Notes under the pieces: generated by a model
What the model was told of the DNA's origin: nothing
Databases searched by the model: none
What the model saw: only the letters and a program-made list of their open reading frames with translations
Assembly (NCBI GenBank): GCA_937625935.1
Contig: OW569344.1
Coordinates: 620,001-684,000, forward strand
Source: Tetramitus jugosus
Taxonomy: Eukaryota; Heterolobosea; Eutetramitea; Acrasida; Vahlkampfiidae
Reading direction: 5' to 3'
DNA: 64,000 nt
Shown here: positions 9,914 through 22,304 of the stretch, in pieces
Numbering within the stretch: position 1 is the stretch's first letter
How the letters are laid out: every line of letters begins with the position of its first letter
Translations under genes and position numbers: made by a program

Positions 9914-11490
9914 TTAGTCTCTCTTGACCTTGTCTCCAGTGAACAGGAATACAACGACAAACACGAGGAATCCAGCCATGCTAGAGAACACACTGATATA
10001 GTATGGGTAAGCAGCAGGGATGAATCTCTCAAATTCGTTGATTCTTGTTGGTCGGATCGTGATGGCATCCTCAAAGATTAAACTGGCATATCCAGTTCTT
10101 CTGTAGTCAACCTTGAACTTGAAGCATCCATACACATCTGGTGCACGGATATCAGCCTCATACTTTCCATTGCCAACATGCTTCAACACTGTTCTGACAT
10201 AAGGATGGAGCATAATCAAATCCACTTGAATATCATCGGCAACAAATGGTACCCACTTGTCTCCTACCCACTCTTCAACAATGACAGTGTAAACAACCTC
10301 GTCACCTACTCTGTATTCGCTTGGTTGAACAGTGTGATCACCTTGCTTGTTATAATGGAACACTTGTCTGTGTCTCAAGACACCTCTCTCTTGGAATGAC
10401 CATTGGATCAACTCTTGAGCAAAGGCAGCGTTACCAGAAGGCTTTGATGCACTGCTGGATGATTGAGTGACAGATGCTTCAAAATACTTGTCACTCAACA
10501 AGTCCTTTGAACCGACAAAGGTAATTCTAGCACCGTTTCTGGCTTGGAGACCACCAACGAGAACAGTTTTGCGTCCTCTGACCAAAGGCTTTGTCTGAAT
10601 GGCTTCACTACCACTGTGAGAGTAAGATGTGCCTGAACCAGTCAAAATTGGCAACAACAATGGATTGCTTCTCTTGAGTGAAATGGCCAATCTACACCAA
10701 TATCAATGATAGAAACAAAAATTTGTCCAACATCTGTTGTTAGCTTTTTGATCTTAGTATAAAAAAATCAGACAAGGAATGATCGTGTTCACACACAACA
10801 CCAACAAAGCAAAGACAAACACACTTACCCATTGTACAAAACTGGATTCTGAGTGAATTGTCTTCTGTTGCTAATGACAGATGGTCTTGGAGAGAATTCA
10901 TATTCTTGGTTCAAAACGAGAACATTGTGCTTTCCATTGTCCAACTTGAGATCGTAAGAGAAGTGATCAATAGCACGAGTGCTATCATCATCAAACTGGA
11001 CACCACTCTCTGCACCAACGTCTCTCAATAGCTTTGACAATGCACCATCAGCAACAATCATGACATTGTTGCCATCATCGACAAACTTGTCGATCGCTTG
11101 AGTGCTGAGTGGTCCTAGAGCTATTTTTCATTGTTGGTAAGATGATGAAGGCGATCACAAAAAAAATGATGAGCACAGTGAAGATCAAATGAGAAGAAAA
11201 AAGTGGAATGACATACATGAAGCTTTTGGTGCCATGATGATCAAGTGATCATAGTTGTACTCTCCAAATTGAGAAAGCTTGATGGCATGTGCTTGAGCAG
11301 CAAGATAATAGTCCAAATGATGTCCCTTGGATTGCAGTTGAGCAAAGAATCTGCTGTGAGAGTTTCTCACATCTTGACTATCAATCACAACGAGGGTTCT
11401 CTTGAGATTAGGAACGCGACATAGTACAGGGCTTGTGCAAATGAAACAGAAAACCGCCAACAGAGCGAAAAGAACGATTTGCTTGATCAT
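9914..11490 (-). CDS. DDOST: Oligosaccharyltransferase 48 kDa subunit (OST48/Wbp1), 3 exons
   Basis: Exons are 11490-11217, 11120-10829 and 10691-9914, with GT-AG introns of 96 nt (11121-11216) and 137 nt (10692-10828). The joined product is 447 aa. The ATG at 11490 gives a signal peptide (about 1-25), then RTLVVIDSQDVRNSHSRFF, the start of the OST48 lumenal domain. Later blocks match the family: YDHLIIMAPKA, FVDDGNNVMIVAD, IDHFSYDL, GLQARNGARITFVGS, DDIQVDLIMLHPYVRT, DVYGCFKFKVDYRRTGY and ERFIPAAYPYYIS. A single C-terminal transmembrane helix and a short KVKRD tail follow. OST48 is a non-catalytic subunit that stabilises STT3 for N-glycosylation in the ER. Splice joins restore frame and family sequence. 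Confidence 0.95.
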
Positions 11491-11729
11491 TTTTGTTGTT
11501 TGGTGATCCAATTCTTTGTAATCTCTGATTTCGTTGAAGGTTCACCCTGAGGCGATGCCGGCGAATCTACAAAAAAGGAAGGTAAAATAGACTTAATCTG
11601 TGGGGGCTGTTGTCAGACATGAAGGACGGATACTGACAGCTCACCCGATGTCCCAATTAAACAATACGAAAAGCCACCCACCTCTATCACTCACTGCAAA
11701 TCATATTTGTTGAGTTCAGAAAGAGAGGC

Positions 11730-12698
11730 ATGGACTTGGGCCTAGACGATGATGGGCAAGAATCAGAAGAGTTGATCGAATTCGGGTATAATAGCATGGA
11801 TAGAGGGATAGAAAGCTACATAATCAATGATAGAGAAGATTTATATCCACAACAACAAAATCCAATGACCACTGAAGATCTCCTCCAATCTAGTTTCTCT
11901 ACTGAGTCGCACAACAATAGAAATGTCTCAAACGAGACATCTGCCATTTCTTCCAATTCGAGCTCTAACTCGATTCAAATCATGGACTATTCAGATGTAC
12001 TGACAAATGAAGACGTTTGTTTATCAGAACATCCATACTACGATCCAGAGACGAATGAAATGAGACAGTATTATGTCGTGACAGAGAGCTTGGACTATCT
12101 GACTCGCATAGGGCTGAAACAAGACGAGTTAAACCTTGCATCAAGAAATCAGCGTATTGATTTTCATCAAATCGATGAGGATTCTTCAACTAATTCTTCC
12201 TCTGATTTGCAATCTCATCGTCCAACCGCAAATCATAGTCATGTAACATCATCATCAAGTCACTCTAACCAACAAGCTACATCCCCTTTACGAGATTCGC
12301 TTCGTCCAGTGTGGTTCGAACGAGATGGTCCTTCTTCATCATCATCGCGACAACCACCAGAACTCGTTTATCATAACACTTTTATGCCTTCTCCCTCTCT
12401 GGCGACAAAAGAATATCGCTGGTATGACAATGATCCGTCTGTCAAGAAGCACGCAGCAAAGAGGCGGTGGATTTATGGACCAAATCGAACTAATGAAGAC
12501 ACCTCAGGAAATTCTTCCAGTTCTGGACAAGCATCTTCTTCGACTCAACCTGCCCAGAACGAAGGTGCTCTGCCGAACGATAAAGAACCTGCACAAGAGT
12601 CGAACAACCAAGAGCAAAACGCAACAAACAACAAAGGAATCAAGAAACGGCCCAGGAAAAAGCTGGACTATACTGTGTTCAGGTGGAGTTTGAAATGA
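11730..12698 (+). CDS. Ser/Asn-rich protein of unknown function
   Basis: A single-exon 322-aa frame with no recognised domain. It is rich in Ser, Asn, Gln and Glu, with an ordered-looking stretch at about 88-130 (YYDPETNEMRQYYVVTESLDYLTRIGL) and a second at about 215-255 (KEYRWYDNDPSVKKHAAKRRWIYG). The tail is basic (GIKKRPRKKLDYTVFRWSLK) and could carry a nuclear localisation signal. It is convergent with the parvulin gene, 90 bp away. Coding status is supported by length, ATG context and codon use like its neighbours; function cannot be named. Confidence 0.65.
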   Translation: MDLGLDDDGQESEELIEFGYNSMDRGIESYIINDREDLYPQQQNPMTTEDLLQSSFSTESHNNRNVSNETSAISSNSSSNSIQIMDYSDVLTNEDVCLSEHPYYDPETNEMRQYYVVTESLDYLTRIGLKQDELNLASRNQRIDFHQIDEDSSTNSSSDLQSHRPTANHSHVTSSSSHSNQQATSPLRDSLRPVWFERDGPSSSSSRQPPELVYHNTFMPSPSLATKEYRWYDNDPSVKKHAAKRRWIYGPNRTNEDTSGNSSSSGQASSSTQPAQNEGALPNDKEPAQESNNQEQNATNNKGIKKRPRKKLDYTVFRWSLK

Positions 12699-12788
12699 AA
12701 CGCGAAAGATCTTCTGATCAAAAAAAATGTAACAAACACAATACAACGAAACAGATTTTGAATTTTAACTATACAACATTGTTGAATT

Positions 12789-13223
12789 TTAATTCCGTCT
12801 TCCTTCGACCAAAATGATATGGTAGCCGTGAGGTGACTTGCATGTCGTAATTTCTCCCACAGGGCACAGGAAAGCTGCGTCTTGGAACGCGCCAACCATT
12901 TTACCGCGCCCAAACCATCCCAAATCTCCGCCCTTCTTACCAGAAGAGCAATCGCTGTATTGTTGCGCCAATTTGGAGAATTCTGCGGCGGGTACCTTAT
13001 TTCCCATATCTAACCAACCTTCTCTGAGCTTGATCATGATTTCATCACTCTTTCCCATCTTCTCACACAAAATGTGTTTTGCCTTAATTTCTTTACAAGT
13101 GCCCATCTTATCACCGCCACCACTGGAGGAACCTCCCTTCTTTTCCTTCTTGGAATCTCCACTACCGCCAGATTTCTTTGCTCCTCCCTTGGATGCGGAT
13201 GCTGCCGCTGGTTTCTTTGCCAT
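12789..13223 (-). CDS. PIN4: Parvulin-type peptidyl-prolyl isomerase (PIN4/Par14)
   Basis: A complete 144-aa protein: a Lys/Gly/Ser-rich basic N-terminal tail (1-38), then a single rotamase domain. Family motifs are KAKHILCEK (48-56), FSKLAQQYSDCSSGKKGGDLGWFGRGKMVGAFQDAAF and the closing SPHGYHIILVEGR. The basic tail without a WW domain is typical of Par14/PIN4 rather than PIN1, and fits binding of pre-ribosomes and DNA in nucleolus or chromatin. Single exon. Head-to-head with EMC1, 156 bp apart. Confidence 0.95.
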   Translation of the reverse strand: MAKKPAAASASKGGAKKSGGSGDSKKEKKGGSSSGGGDKMGTCKEIKAKHILCEKMGKSDEIMIKLREGWLDMGNKVPAAEFSKLAQQYSDCSSGKKGGDLGWFGRGKMVGAFQDAAFLCPVGEITTCKSPHGYHIILVEGRRN

Positions 13224-13379
13224 TTTCTTCTTCTATTGTTGTTTTTTCAATGTTGTTTTTTGTCGCTCTTTTGTCTGATTTGAAACACCGATCACAGCGG
13301 ACAAACGAATGATTATTCTCCGGATCCAAACAAAAAAAATCCAAGCTTGCAGCAATAACCAACAACCACAAAATATCGC

Positions 13380-16300
13380 ATGACGACCAACAACAAAATG
13401 CGATCATCGTCATCACCATCACAAAGATTAAGAATTCACTTCTTACTTGCTGTTCTGTTGTTATGTTGCTTCTTCACTTGTCAATCATTTGCACTGTATG
13501 AAGAAGATGCAGGAAAACAGGACTGGTACAAGGAAAATATGGGAAGAGTCAATCAAATGCTCCTTCCATCTCAACAACAACAACAAAAGTTACTCATTGT
13601 CAAAACGAGAGAAAATGTTTTGGCTGGTGTCAAGCTACGCACTGGAGCTATTGGTATGTGTGAAAATGGAACAATCAAATTTTTTTTTGTTTAGTGTCTA
13701 TGTCGCTTTTGAGTTCATTGTGTTGCAGAACAGTCATTGTTGACAAGTATCTTTTTTTTCTAAAATCTTCACTACTGTTGTTGTTGTTGTTGTTGAATGA
13801 TTGTATGTTGTGAATTTTGTGTGAAATTGTGAATGTAATGCTAGCATGGAGAAGATTGTTTGGAGACAATGATCGATTGGATCAATTGAAGCGTGTGTCT
13901 GATCAACAATTCGTTACATTTTCATCGAATTGTACCAATGTGAGATCATGGGACGAAAATGGATTGCAAATGTGGCAAATGAAGACCACTCTACCATCAT
14001 CATCATCATCATCAGATGCATCTTCCGTGTGTGACGCAATTCCGTTGACCATCAATCAACAATTGCACGTTATTCTCATGAATGCTCATTCTGTTTATAG
14101 TGTCAATGCTGCCACAGGTGCCATTGCTTGGCAATATCAGAGTCCTGCTTCTGTTTTGTTGTCTGCTGCGATCAAAGTCGATAGTGACAACAAATCCATT
14201 AGAGTTCATGGATTCAAATTGAATGACAAGCATGTGATTGAGCAAGTCATTCAAACAATTTTGAATGTGGAGAGCGGAGCTGTTGTGAAGAGTTTGGAAT
14301 CAGCAGAGATCAATGTTCGACCATTGGGTCAATTGAGTGATTCTGTAAGATCATTGCACAATTCTGTTCACATCTTGTCAAACGAAGGATTGTTTTCAAT
14401 TGATGCAGAGAACAATGAAAAGCCAACAAGTCAAATTTTGTTCAAGGTATGCACTACTTTTCATTTTGGAAGATGATGATGTTATTGGGCGAATATTTGG
14501 TTTGAATTTGGGCATTGATTGACTGTTGTTCTTCTTGTGTTGTTTTTTGGTTCTTTTTGATGATATACGTATTAGGATGTCAATATTTCTGGCACTGAGA
14601 ATGTTTCATTCGGTAGTGATGACAGCTCATTTATTCACTTGAATGAACAATCAACTCAAAGATCATATCGATTTGGAATTGATGGATCCAAGAGTGGAGA
14701 GTTGGTCCTTTTGGAGACCTATGAACCAGCAACTCGCTGCTCTGTGTCTGCTTCTCTCGATGGAGTATTGTATATTGCAGAGGTATCAAGCCAGACAGAG
14801 GAAGCCCATGTAGTTGTCAAGAACAAAGATGGTAAGCCAGTGCATGAGTTCTCATTTGCGAGACCACAAGTTCAACACGGCTTCATTGATGTCGTGTATT
14901 TGCAAGCATTTAAGAATGATGATAAGACATTGGGATTCAGAGTTGTAATCGTTTCTGAGGATGACTCTCTGACTGTTGCTAAGAAGGATAAGCAATCATG
15001 GACTAGAGAGGAGGGTTTGGCTGCTATTGAGTCTTCCCAATTCATTAACTTGCCAAGAAAGTTAGGATATAAGCCAAGAACAACTGAGAGCACTTATGTT
15101 TATCGCATTCAATCACAAATCAATCAGTTGATGAATATCGTTCCAACAATTACAGACTTTGTGTCATCTCTTATGAATCCAAAGTCAAATAATGCTACTG
15201 AAGCTGATTTGTTATTTGAGGACCACTTTGGATTCCAGAAGTTGATTTTGACTAGAACTGCCTCTGGAAAACTATTTGCACTGCATTCTGTCACCGGAGA
15301 GATTGTGTGGAGCATTTTACCAAAGAGTTTGATTGGCAACAGAAGATCAATTGCTGCTTCCAGTGTGACAAGAACTTTTGTCATTAGACAGCAAGAATCT
15401 GGCGAAGAGACTAGTGTTGCTCCAGAAATTGTAGCTCTCATTGCAGAGGGATCATCTTCTACAATTGTGAGATTGAACGCATTGCAGGGAACTGTCATTA
15501 GTGCAGAAGAGTTGCCAGCGCCATTCAAGAGTGCTATTGTCTTGCCAATCACCGAAAAGTTGTCCCTCTATCATCCATTGCTCATCTTAGACACCGATAT
15601 GAATGTTCATGTCTACCCAGACAAAACAAGAATGAGATCAACATTGACCATGTTCAACCAACAGATTTACTTTTACACTAGTGATGAGGCTACATCTACC
15701 GTCACTGGCTACTCTTGGTCTCCATCCTCAGCAAGTAGTAAGGCCGTTCCAGTCTGGACATCCAAGTTCGAAGGCAAAATATCCAGTATCAGTCCAAATA
15801 CCTCCCCTCAAAATGAGCACATTTACTCGTCTGTTATCATTTCTGGAAAGAAGGTGCTCCACAAGTATTTGAATCCAAACTTGTTCCTTGTCTCCTCGAT
15901 CGAATCACTCGAGGATTCCAAGACTCTGCACTTGTACATGATTGATAGTGTGACTGGTCGCAGAGTACAACATGCAACATTTGAGGATATTGAAGGTCCT
16001 GTCAGCACTCTCATTGACGACAATGTCGTTCTATGCCAGTACATGAGCGCTAAGCCAAGAAGACCACAATTGACTGTGTTTGAACTGTTTGTCAACAGCC
16101 CAAGCGACCAAGATGCATCTTTCATCCGTTCTGTCATTGACAGATTCTCTACTCAAAAGCAACAGGTGATCGCCTCTCAGGACTTACAAACACCCGTCAT
16201 GCTCCAAGCTACTTACATTCTTCCATACGCTGCCCGAACCATTGTTCCAACCAAGACATCCATTGGTGTGACATCCAAGGAATATCTTTTGGCTCTCACC

Positions 16301-16678
16301 AACGATCAAATCATGCAGTTGAACAAGAAGGCTGTTGATGTGCGAAGACCAAGAGCTGGAATGCCAATCGATGAAGAGTTGGTCCCATATAACCCATATG
16401 TGCCATACTCTACCTTTAACATATTAACTTATAATCGCACAGTCTATCATGTGAATCACATCCATACGGAGCCTAGTCGATTGGAGTCGACCACTCACGT
16501 CTTTGCTCACGGTATTGACAATTTCTACAGAAGAATTGCACCATCCAAGCCATTCGATTCCTTGGAAGAAGGATTCTCTCATACGCTCTTGCTGCTCACC
16601 ATTACTGGTGTCATCTTGTTGACCTTGGCCGCCAAGGTGTACTCTGAAAAGAAGGCTCTCACTCAACTTTGGCAATAA
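13380..16678 (+). CDS. EMC1: ER membrane protein complex subunit 1 (EMC1), 3 exons
   Basis: Exons are 13380-13653, 13845-14446 and 14576-16678; introns are 191 nt (13654-13844, phase 1) and 129 nt (14447-14575, phase 0). The joined product is 992 aa, essentially the length of animal EMC1. A signal peptide is followed by ALYEEDAGKQDWYKENMG, the usual EMC1 start, then two PQQ-like beta-propellers. The first junction gives RTGAIAWRR (family RTG.I.WR) and exon 3 holds TASGKLFALHSVTGEIVWS and the conserved C-terminal domain: LNPNLF, DSVTGRRVQH, YMSAKPRRPQLTVFELF and AHGIDNFYRRIAPSKPFD. One transmembrane helix near the end (LLLLTITGVILLTLAAKV) anchors it. EMC inserts tail-anchored and multipass proteins into the ER. 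ATG 13398 is an alternative start. Confidence 0.95.
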
Positions 16679-16788
16679 AATTGTAGTTCTTTGAACTTGT
16701 GAACTTGTTCCTTGTGGAACGGTTCACTTTTTTTGTAATTTGAAACCAAAAAACGAAATAAGGTCAGAAAAACAGTTCATCATTTATC

Positions 16789-18747
16789 ATGCTTCGATTG
16801 GCTGCCCAGAGAGCGCTGTTTCGCCCTCCAATGCAACAACATCGATTGTTGTTGAATTCCATTCGTGGATCTACTCCCATTTCTTTGTCAAAGCCTTGTT
16901 CTTTCCACAGGAACATCCCGCATACCACCAGTGATGGCAGCAGTTCTGCTGTTGCTGATTCTGCTCTGAAATCTGCTGGCAATGAATTTGTGGCATCAAA
17001 CTTGTTGTCTTCAGCAGCAGCAGGCAAGAGTGAACAAGAGGATCCGCAGACACATGCGTTTGTTTCTGCTATGTTCACAAAGACTCTGGGAACTGAAGTA
17101 CCTCGCACGGAGAATGGTGCCATTACGAATGCAAGCTCCCAGGATGCACTGGTAGATCTCTTTTTTCACATGGTTGAGCCAATTGGATCGGCAAAAATTG
17201 TTGATTTGTTGAATAAGGCATGGGCACAAGATGCTGTTTGCTGTTTGAAGCTCATCTTCCAATTGAAGCACGTCAAGAAGGGCAAAGGAGAGAAAAGATT
17301 GTTCTATCAATGTATGAAATGGTTGTTGTTGAATCATCCAAAAACAGCTCTGGCCAATGTTCACTTGATTCCAGAGGCTGGCTACTGGAAGGACCTGCTG
17401 TACATGTTAGATAAGATCAAGAAAAAGAAGAAGAGAACGATGGAGAGTGCATTTGCAGACATTCCATACTACAGAGAATTGTACGATTGTGTCGTTGACA
17501 TGTTTGTTGAGCAATTGAGAAGCGACAAGGACAAATTAAATAGTGGAGTGAAAGTAATGTCTATGGCAGCAAAGTGGGCCCCAAGGTAAGTATTGAACAA
17601 CAACTAGTGTTATTATAATTAGTTTCATCCAATATGAGTAATGTAATTACTTACACTTACATCTTACGAATGGCTTAGTATCAAGCACTCGTTTGATAAG
17701 AAGCTGGGAATTGGTAGTGCCATTGCAAGAAAGTTGTTCCCGCAGAGTGAAATGTATGATCCCAATGCTACATATGCAAAGTATCTTCATATTGCACATG
17801 TAAAGTATCAGAATGAGTATTTGTCTCCTTTGAGGGCATCATCCGGTGTGATCGAGATACTCATGTCTGCCAAGAAGTGGAGTGAAATCCCTTATGAGAA
17901 TGTTCCATCCGTATGCATGAAAAACAACTCCAAATGGTTCCTTCGCCACGACGAGACAAGGTTCGAGCAGTATTTGAACTCTGTTCGAACAGGAGAATCA
18001 AAGATCAACGCTGGTGCCATCTATCCACATGAAATTGTAGAACAAATGATGTCGATTAAACACGATACAAACAACAACCAAGCTCTAGAGCTTCAGTGGA
18101 AAGAGATTGTGAGACAAGTGAAGAAAGAAGGAGTGTTGACAAATTGTCTTGCTGTGTCTGATGTTTCTGGATCCATGAACGGCACACCAATGAACGTGTC
18201 TATTGCTTTGGGTCTACTTGTTTCTGAAGTTGCCCAACCTCCGTTCAATAGTATCCTTTGCACATTTAGTGAAAAGCCAGAGTTCTTCACTGTGCCTGAT
18301 TTACCACTTGAACAAAAAGTGAAGGCTATAATGGCCATGGATTGGGGATGCAATACAGATTTTCAATCTGTTTTTGATATGATCTTACAGAAAGCAATTG
18401 AAAACAAGCTACAACCGAATGAAATGGTGAAAACCATATTTGTATTCTCTGATATGGAGTTTGATGAAGCGAGTGGGTCTGAAACAGACCTTAGCTTAGT
18501 CAGAAAGAAGTTCAGTGACGCTGGTTATCCAGTCCCTTTATTGGTATTCTGGAATTTGAGAGCATCATTCTCTGTTCCTGCTGTGAACAATGACCCCAAC
18601 GTTGCACTTCTCAGTGGTTTCTCTCACAACCTCCTCAAAATTTTCATGAATGGAGACCTCGATCTGAAGCAGGGCATCACTCCTTCTCTTGTTTTGAATC
18701 TAACATTGGATGATCCTTTCTTTGCTCGAGTGGTTGTTGTGGACTAA
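16789..18747 (+). CDS. DUF2828 (DUF7788-type) protein with vWA domain, 2 exons
   Basis: Exons are 16789-17585 and 17679-18747 with a 93-nt GT-AG intron; joined length is 621 aa. The N-terminus (MLRLAAQRALFRPPMQQHR) resembles a mitochondrial presequence. The TROVE-like helical half includes LLNKAWAQDAVCCLKLIFQLKHVKKGKGEK and GYWKDLLYML, and the intron junction restores AAKWAPSIKHSFDKKLGIGSAIARKLFP, a conserved DUF2828 block. The C-half is a von Willebrand A domain with an intact MIDAS (DVSGSM) and later acidic positions in FSDMEFD. This family occurs in plants, slime moulds, fungi and giant viruses and resembles Ro60/TROVE proteins that bind small RNAs. A role in RNA binding or quality control is inference. 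Confidence 0.88.
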
Positions 18748-18776
18748 TAAAATGGTAATGTCAAAGAGCTTGTTTC

Positions 18777-19151
18777 TTACTTGTTGATTTCATTGTCAGA
18801 CAGCCTGGGCAGGATTTGTGCTTCTGCTGCATGTTCCAACAGATTCCGAACATGCACACGAAGTAATGTCTTCTCAAACTGACTCATCCGTTCTTCTATA
18901 TCTTTCAACTGCAGAAACAGTTCGAAAGTGCAATGGATCGTGGGTAAAGTTGCATCCTGACTGTTCTGCTTCTCAGCCAGGTGAGACAACAATAGCTCGT
19001 GTTGTCTCCGAGAAAGAACAGGTCGAAAGACTGACGAGGCTTTGAGATCAGACTTGTTTCTGACGAGATACTTTTGATACTTGGTGTGAATTCGATCCAA
19101 GCGTTGCACATCTTCATCGTTGAGCTCCACACAATGATCGCTGTTTGGCAT
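18777..19151 (-). CDS. Small charged helical protein, unknown
   Basis: A complete 124-aa frame starting at the ATG 19151. It is almost entirely predicted helix with heptad-like charge pattern (DVQRLDRIHTKYQKYL, ELLLSHLAEKQ, LQLKDIEERMSQFEKTLLRV), so probably a coiled coil. No family is recognised; size and composition resemble small subunits of tethering or BLOC/BORC-like complexes, but that is only impression. It is convergent with the DUF2828 gene, 29 bp away, and about 110 bp from the 3-prime end of the longin/mu-homology gene on the same strand. Coding is supported by gene spacing and codon use. Confidence 0.6.
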   Translation of the reverse strand: MPNSDHCVELNDEDVQRLDRIHTKYQKYLVRNKSDLKASSVFRPVLSRRQHELLLSHLAEKQNSQDATLPTIHCTFELFLQLKDIEERMSQFEKTLLRVHVRNLLEHAAEAQILPRLSDNEINK

Positions 19152-19260
19152 CTTTTCTCTTTGTTTTTTTGTGTTGGCTTAGTTTTGGTGGGCAGTGCGT
19201 AAGTGCATAAATAGTTGTTTTATTCTCTCTCATGTTACATTGTACAGTCGTGTGCTTGTT

Positions 19261-22156
19261 TTACTGTGCCAAGTATTGCTCAGGGGTGAGCACGAGTTGG
19301 AATTCTGTAATCTCCACTCCATACTCACAACCACCAACAAACACTTGATTGGTTACTGCATTTCTCTTGCTGTCACCTCCCTCGACATAAACACCTGAGA
19401 AAACATGAGATTCACTGTTCAATTTGATTAACACGGGACCAGGTGCATACTGAGCATAATCAAGTGGATTACGGTTCATCTTAAATTTGGCAACCAAGGT
19501 CTCTCCCTGCTTCTGCTCAGGATTGAACTTGACATCTTGCAATCTCCACAACAACTTTTGTTGCTGTTGTGTCCATCTACCCTCAGGTTTTGACTGTGCA
19601 GCTAACACATTCAAATCATCGGATTGATGTTCTTTGGTGACTGGTTGGACGAGCACAGACAGATTCTTGAGCGGTGTATCGGGATTGACCTTGTACTTGA
19701 TTAGGAGCGTCATGACTGCATCTTGCACTCTAAACTTGGGCTGGAAGACAATTGGCATTGGATACATGTTCTCTTGGATCTTGTATCGCAAGAGTACGAC
19801 GGGACCCTTTGAAATCTCTTGAGCACCCACCGAGCAATTGAAATTATATTCGTCATTGATTTGACGGCAATACTTTGGATTGCATCGAATACTAGCAATC
19901 TTTTCAGTCTTGGACAAGCTGAGTACGAAATCATGTTGAGTCATACCGTGAGTATGATCAGAGGAGAACGGCTTCACCATCACCTCACCAACAAGTTGAT
20001 ACTTTGTCCGATTTGAACCAGTGTACACGACTTCAATCTTCTCCTTCACAGCAGCAGTCAAATAGATGACCTGGGCTCTCTCCTCGAATTTCTTCAGAAT
20101 TTGACTTGGATCAAATCCTTGCATAACCACTGGTGGTTGATTTGTATTGGCTGGCTGTGGTCTCTTTCTTGGCTCCTGTTGCGTCTTTGGCTGAGTTCTT
20201 GGAGGTGCAAAAGTCAAATTAGCGTTGAGTTGTGGTGGTTGAGGTGGTGTGAACGATGGCAGCGTACGGTTGTTATTCTTGTTCAGATCAACGTTAGTCG
20301 ATGTGACTGGAGGAGTTGGTTTTCCTAACAGGTCATCCAAATCGGAAAATACTGGATTTTGTACAGGTTTTGGAGGCAAATTGGATAGTGGAGTGGGTTG
20401 CAGTATACTAGACGAATCTGTAGCAGAAGCATCAAATCCACTCAACAAATCGTCCAATGATATTCCAAATGAATTATTGTTATTGTTTCGACTCGTGTAA
20501 TTTGCAGGTGAATCCATCATGCTGCTCGAAGATAAACTGTTTCTACCATTTGTGCCGCTCGTGTATACACTCGTATTTGTAAACGTGTCACTGCTCTCGC
20601 TATTGTCATGACTATCGGTATCCACTTGCAACAAACTAAAGTTGCTATCCAATTTCTTTCTCTCGTTTTCCTTCTTGATCGCATGGCTCGGTGGTTGATC
20701 AAACATTGACAATCCTCCATTATTCACAATATTCGTATTATTATTCGCATTGTTACTTGCAAGAATGGGTTGGAACGTGGGTGTCACAAGTGTTCCAAAC
20801 GTGTCGTCCAACATTTCCAAATTGTTCTTTGTAAGCGATGAGAGTTGCTTGAGTCGAGCACTCGACAATCCATTGTCTCTCTGATGATCCAATTGTGTTT
20901 GACTTCTCGTGCGATGATAGTGTGGCAATGGTTCATCCGTAGGTGCTCTGTTTTTGTTTGTTCGCAAGCATTTTCCAATTGACACGTACATATACATGGA
21001 TATCGAATAAAAATATAATAAATACATGACACACATAAAAACAACAATACACAATGGTCAATCATCAACTTGTCATCAACAAACAAACCACAAGAACAAC
21101 AACAACAACAATAGTAGTAGCTCTTGAACAATTCAACAAAACAAATAATCACGTACGAAAAATCTTGTCCAAACTGAGACAAAAACAACTCATTGTCACT
21201 GGCACTCGTATCCAACTCACTCGTCTCAAAACAAAACTTTTCCAAAATTTCAAATCTCTTTTGATGAACACTCGCCTGTTTCCTATTCTCACTCCACTCT
21301 GTATTAATGTTTGACATTTCAGTCATGCTCATCATCATTGCATCATTGTGTTTTCGTGCAGATGATGTCATGACTCCACCAATCATACTACCACCACTAG
21401 TGCCCTTTTTTCCCATGGCCATGCTTGCTGTTGTGATGGCGGCAGGTCGATTGGCCATGGAATGCATTGGACCAGTGTCCGACAGTTTACTCTTGGACAC
21501 AATATCCAATTCCTTGGTTGGTTCCTTGAATGTGTTGCTCTCGTGCAACAATTCTTCTAGTGCGAGCATGACTTGACCATATTTTCGATAGACTGCACCA
21601 ACAGATACCTCTACGCCCTTGCACGTCTCAAACAAAATACTATCATCATCACCATTTGAATTATCATTGTCATCATTTGAAACATCATATAGAGATGAAA
21701 AAAAAAAGGAAAAAGGCATAAATGAGAATGAGCATGATGCATAGAGAGAGAGACGAAAAAGAGAGAGAAACAGATAGGATACGGTACCGTTTGGCATGAT
21801 TGATACATCTCAGTGCATCAAACGGATAATCATTGACTGAACAAACAGCAACGACATAAATTTCGTTCAATAGCACAAAAACAGAACGAAACCGGTTCAA
21901 TAGCACAACGTCACCACTGTTGTTTGTTTGTTTTTTTTGACAAAAAATACATGTTAGTAAGCTGCTGTTGATGATGATGATAAAGAGAGAGAGCTAAGAT
22001 GTGTGATTCATACCGAACATCAGTCACTTTTTGAATATATTTTCCAAATTGTTTGGAGATGAGCAATGATTGGTGAAGCAATAGCTCATCACTAGAGTGT
22101 AAAAATAGGTTGAGTCGAGAGCGTTGCTCTTGAACGAATAGACATAGAACGCCCAT
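19261..22156 (-). CDS. Longin + mu-homology domain trafficking subunit, TSET TCUP/muniscin type, 4 exons
   Basis: Minus-strand exons are 22156-22014, 21916-21788, 21639-21157 and 20947-19261; introns are 97, 148 and 209 nt and all junctions keep frame. Joined length is 813 aa. Exons 1-3 form a longin-like domain: MGVLCLFVQEQRSRLNLF, SVFVLLNEIYVVAVCSVNDYPFDALRCI, and YRKYGQVMLALEELL. A Ser/Asn/Pro-rich linker (about 150-530) follows and a muniscin-type mu-homology domain ends the protein, with VVYTGSNRTKYQLVGEVMVKPF, GPVVLLRYKI and the block GRWTQQQQKLLWRLQDV. A medium-type subunit with a longin N-terminus and muniscin-like C-terminus fits TCUP of the TSET complex, from which FCHo-type muniscins are thought to derive. 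Role: cargo/coat assembly at plasma membrane. Subunit identity is inference. Confidence 0.78.
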
Positions 22157-22304
22157 TATTATTGTTGTTGTTGATGTTGATAGTGATGATCAAAAAACTT
22201 TCTTTTTTTTGCAATGGATTATTTTTTTTGGTGTAATGTAACAAATTAAGTTATCAAATCGTGAGCTCTCTTCTATTGAGAATAATCAACAAGTACTTGT
22301 ATCA

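Noticed and set aside
15124-15552. 142-aa minus-strand frame inside EMC1
   Set aside because: Shadow of the EMC1 coding sequence.
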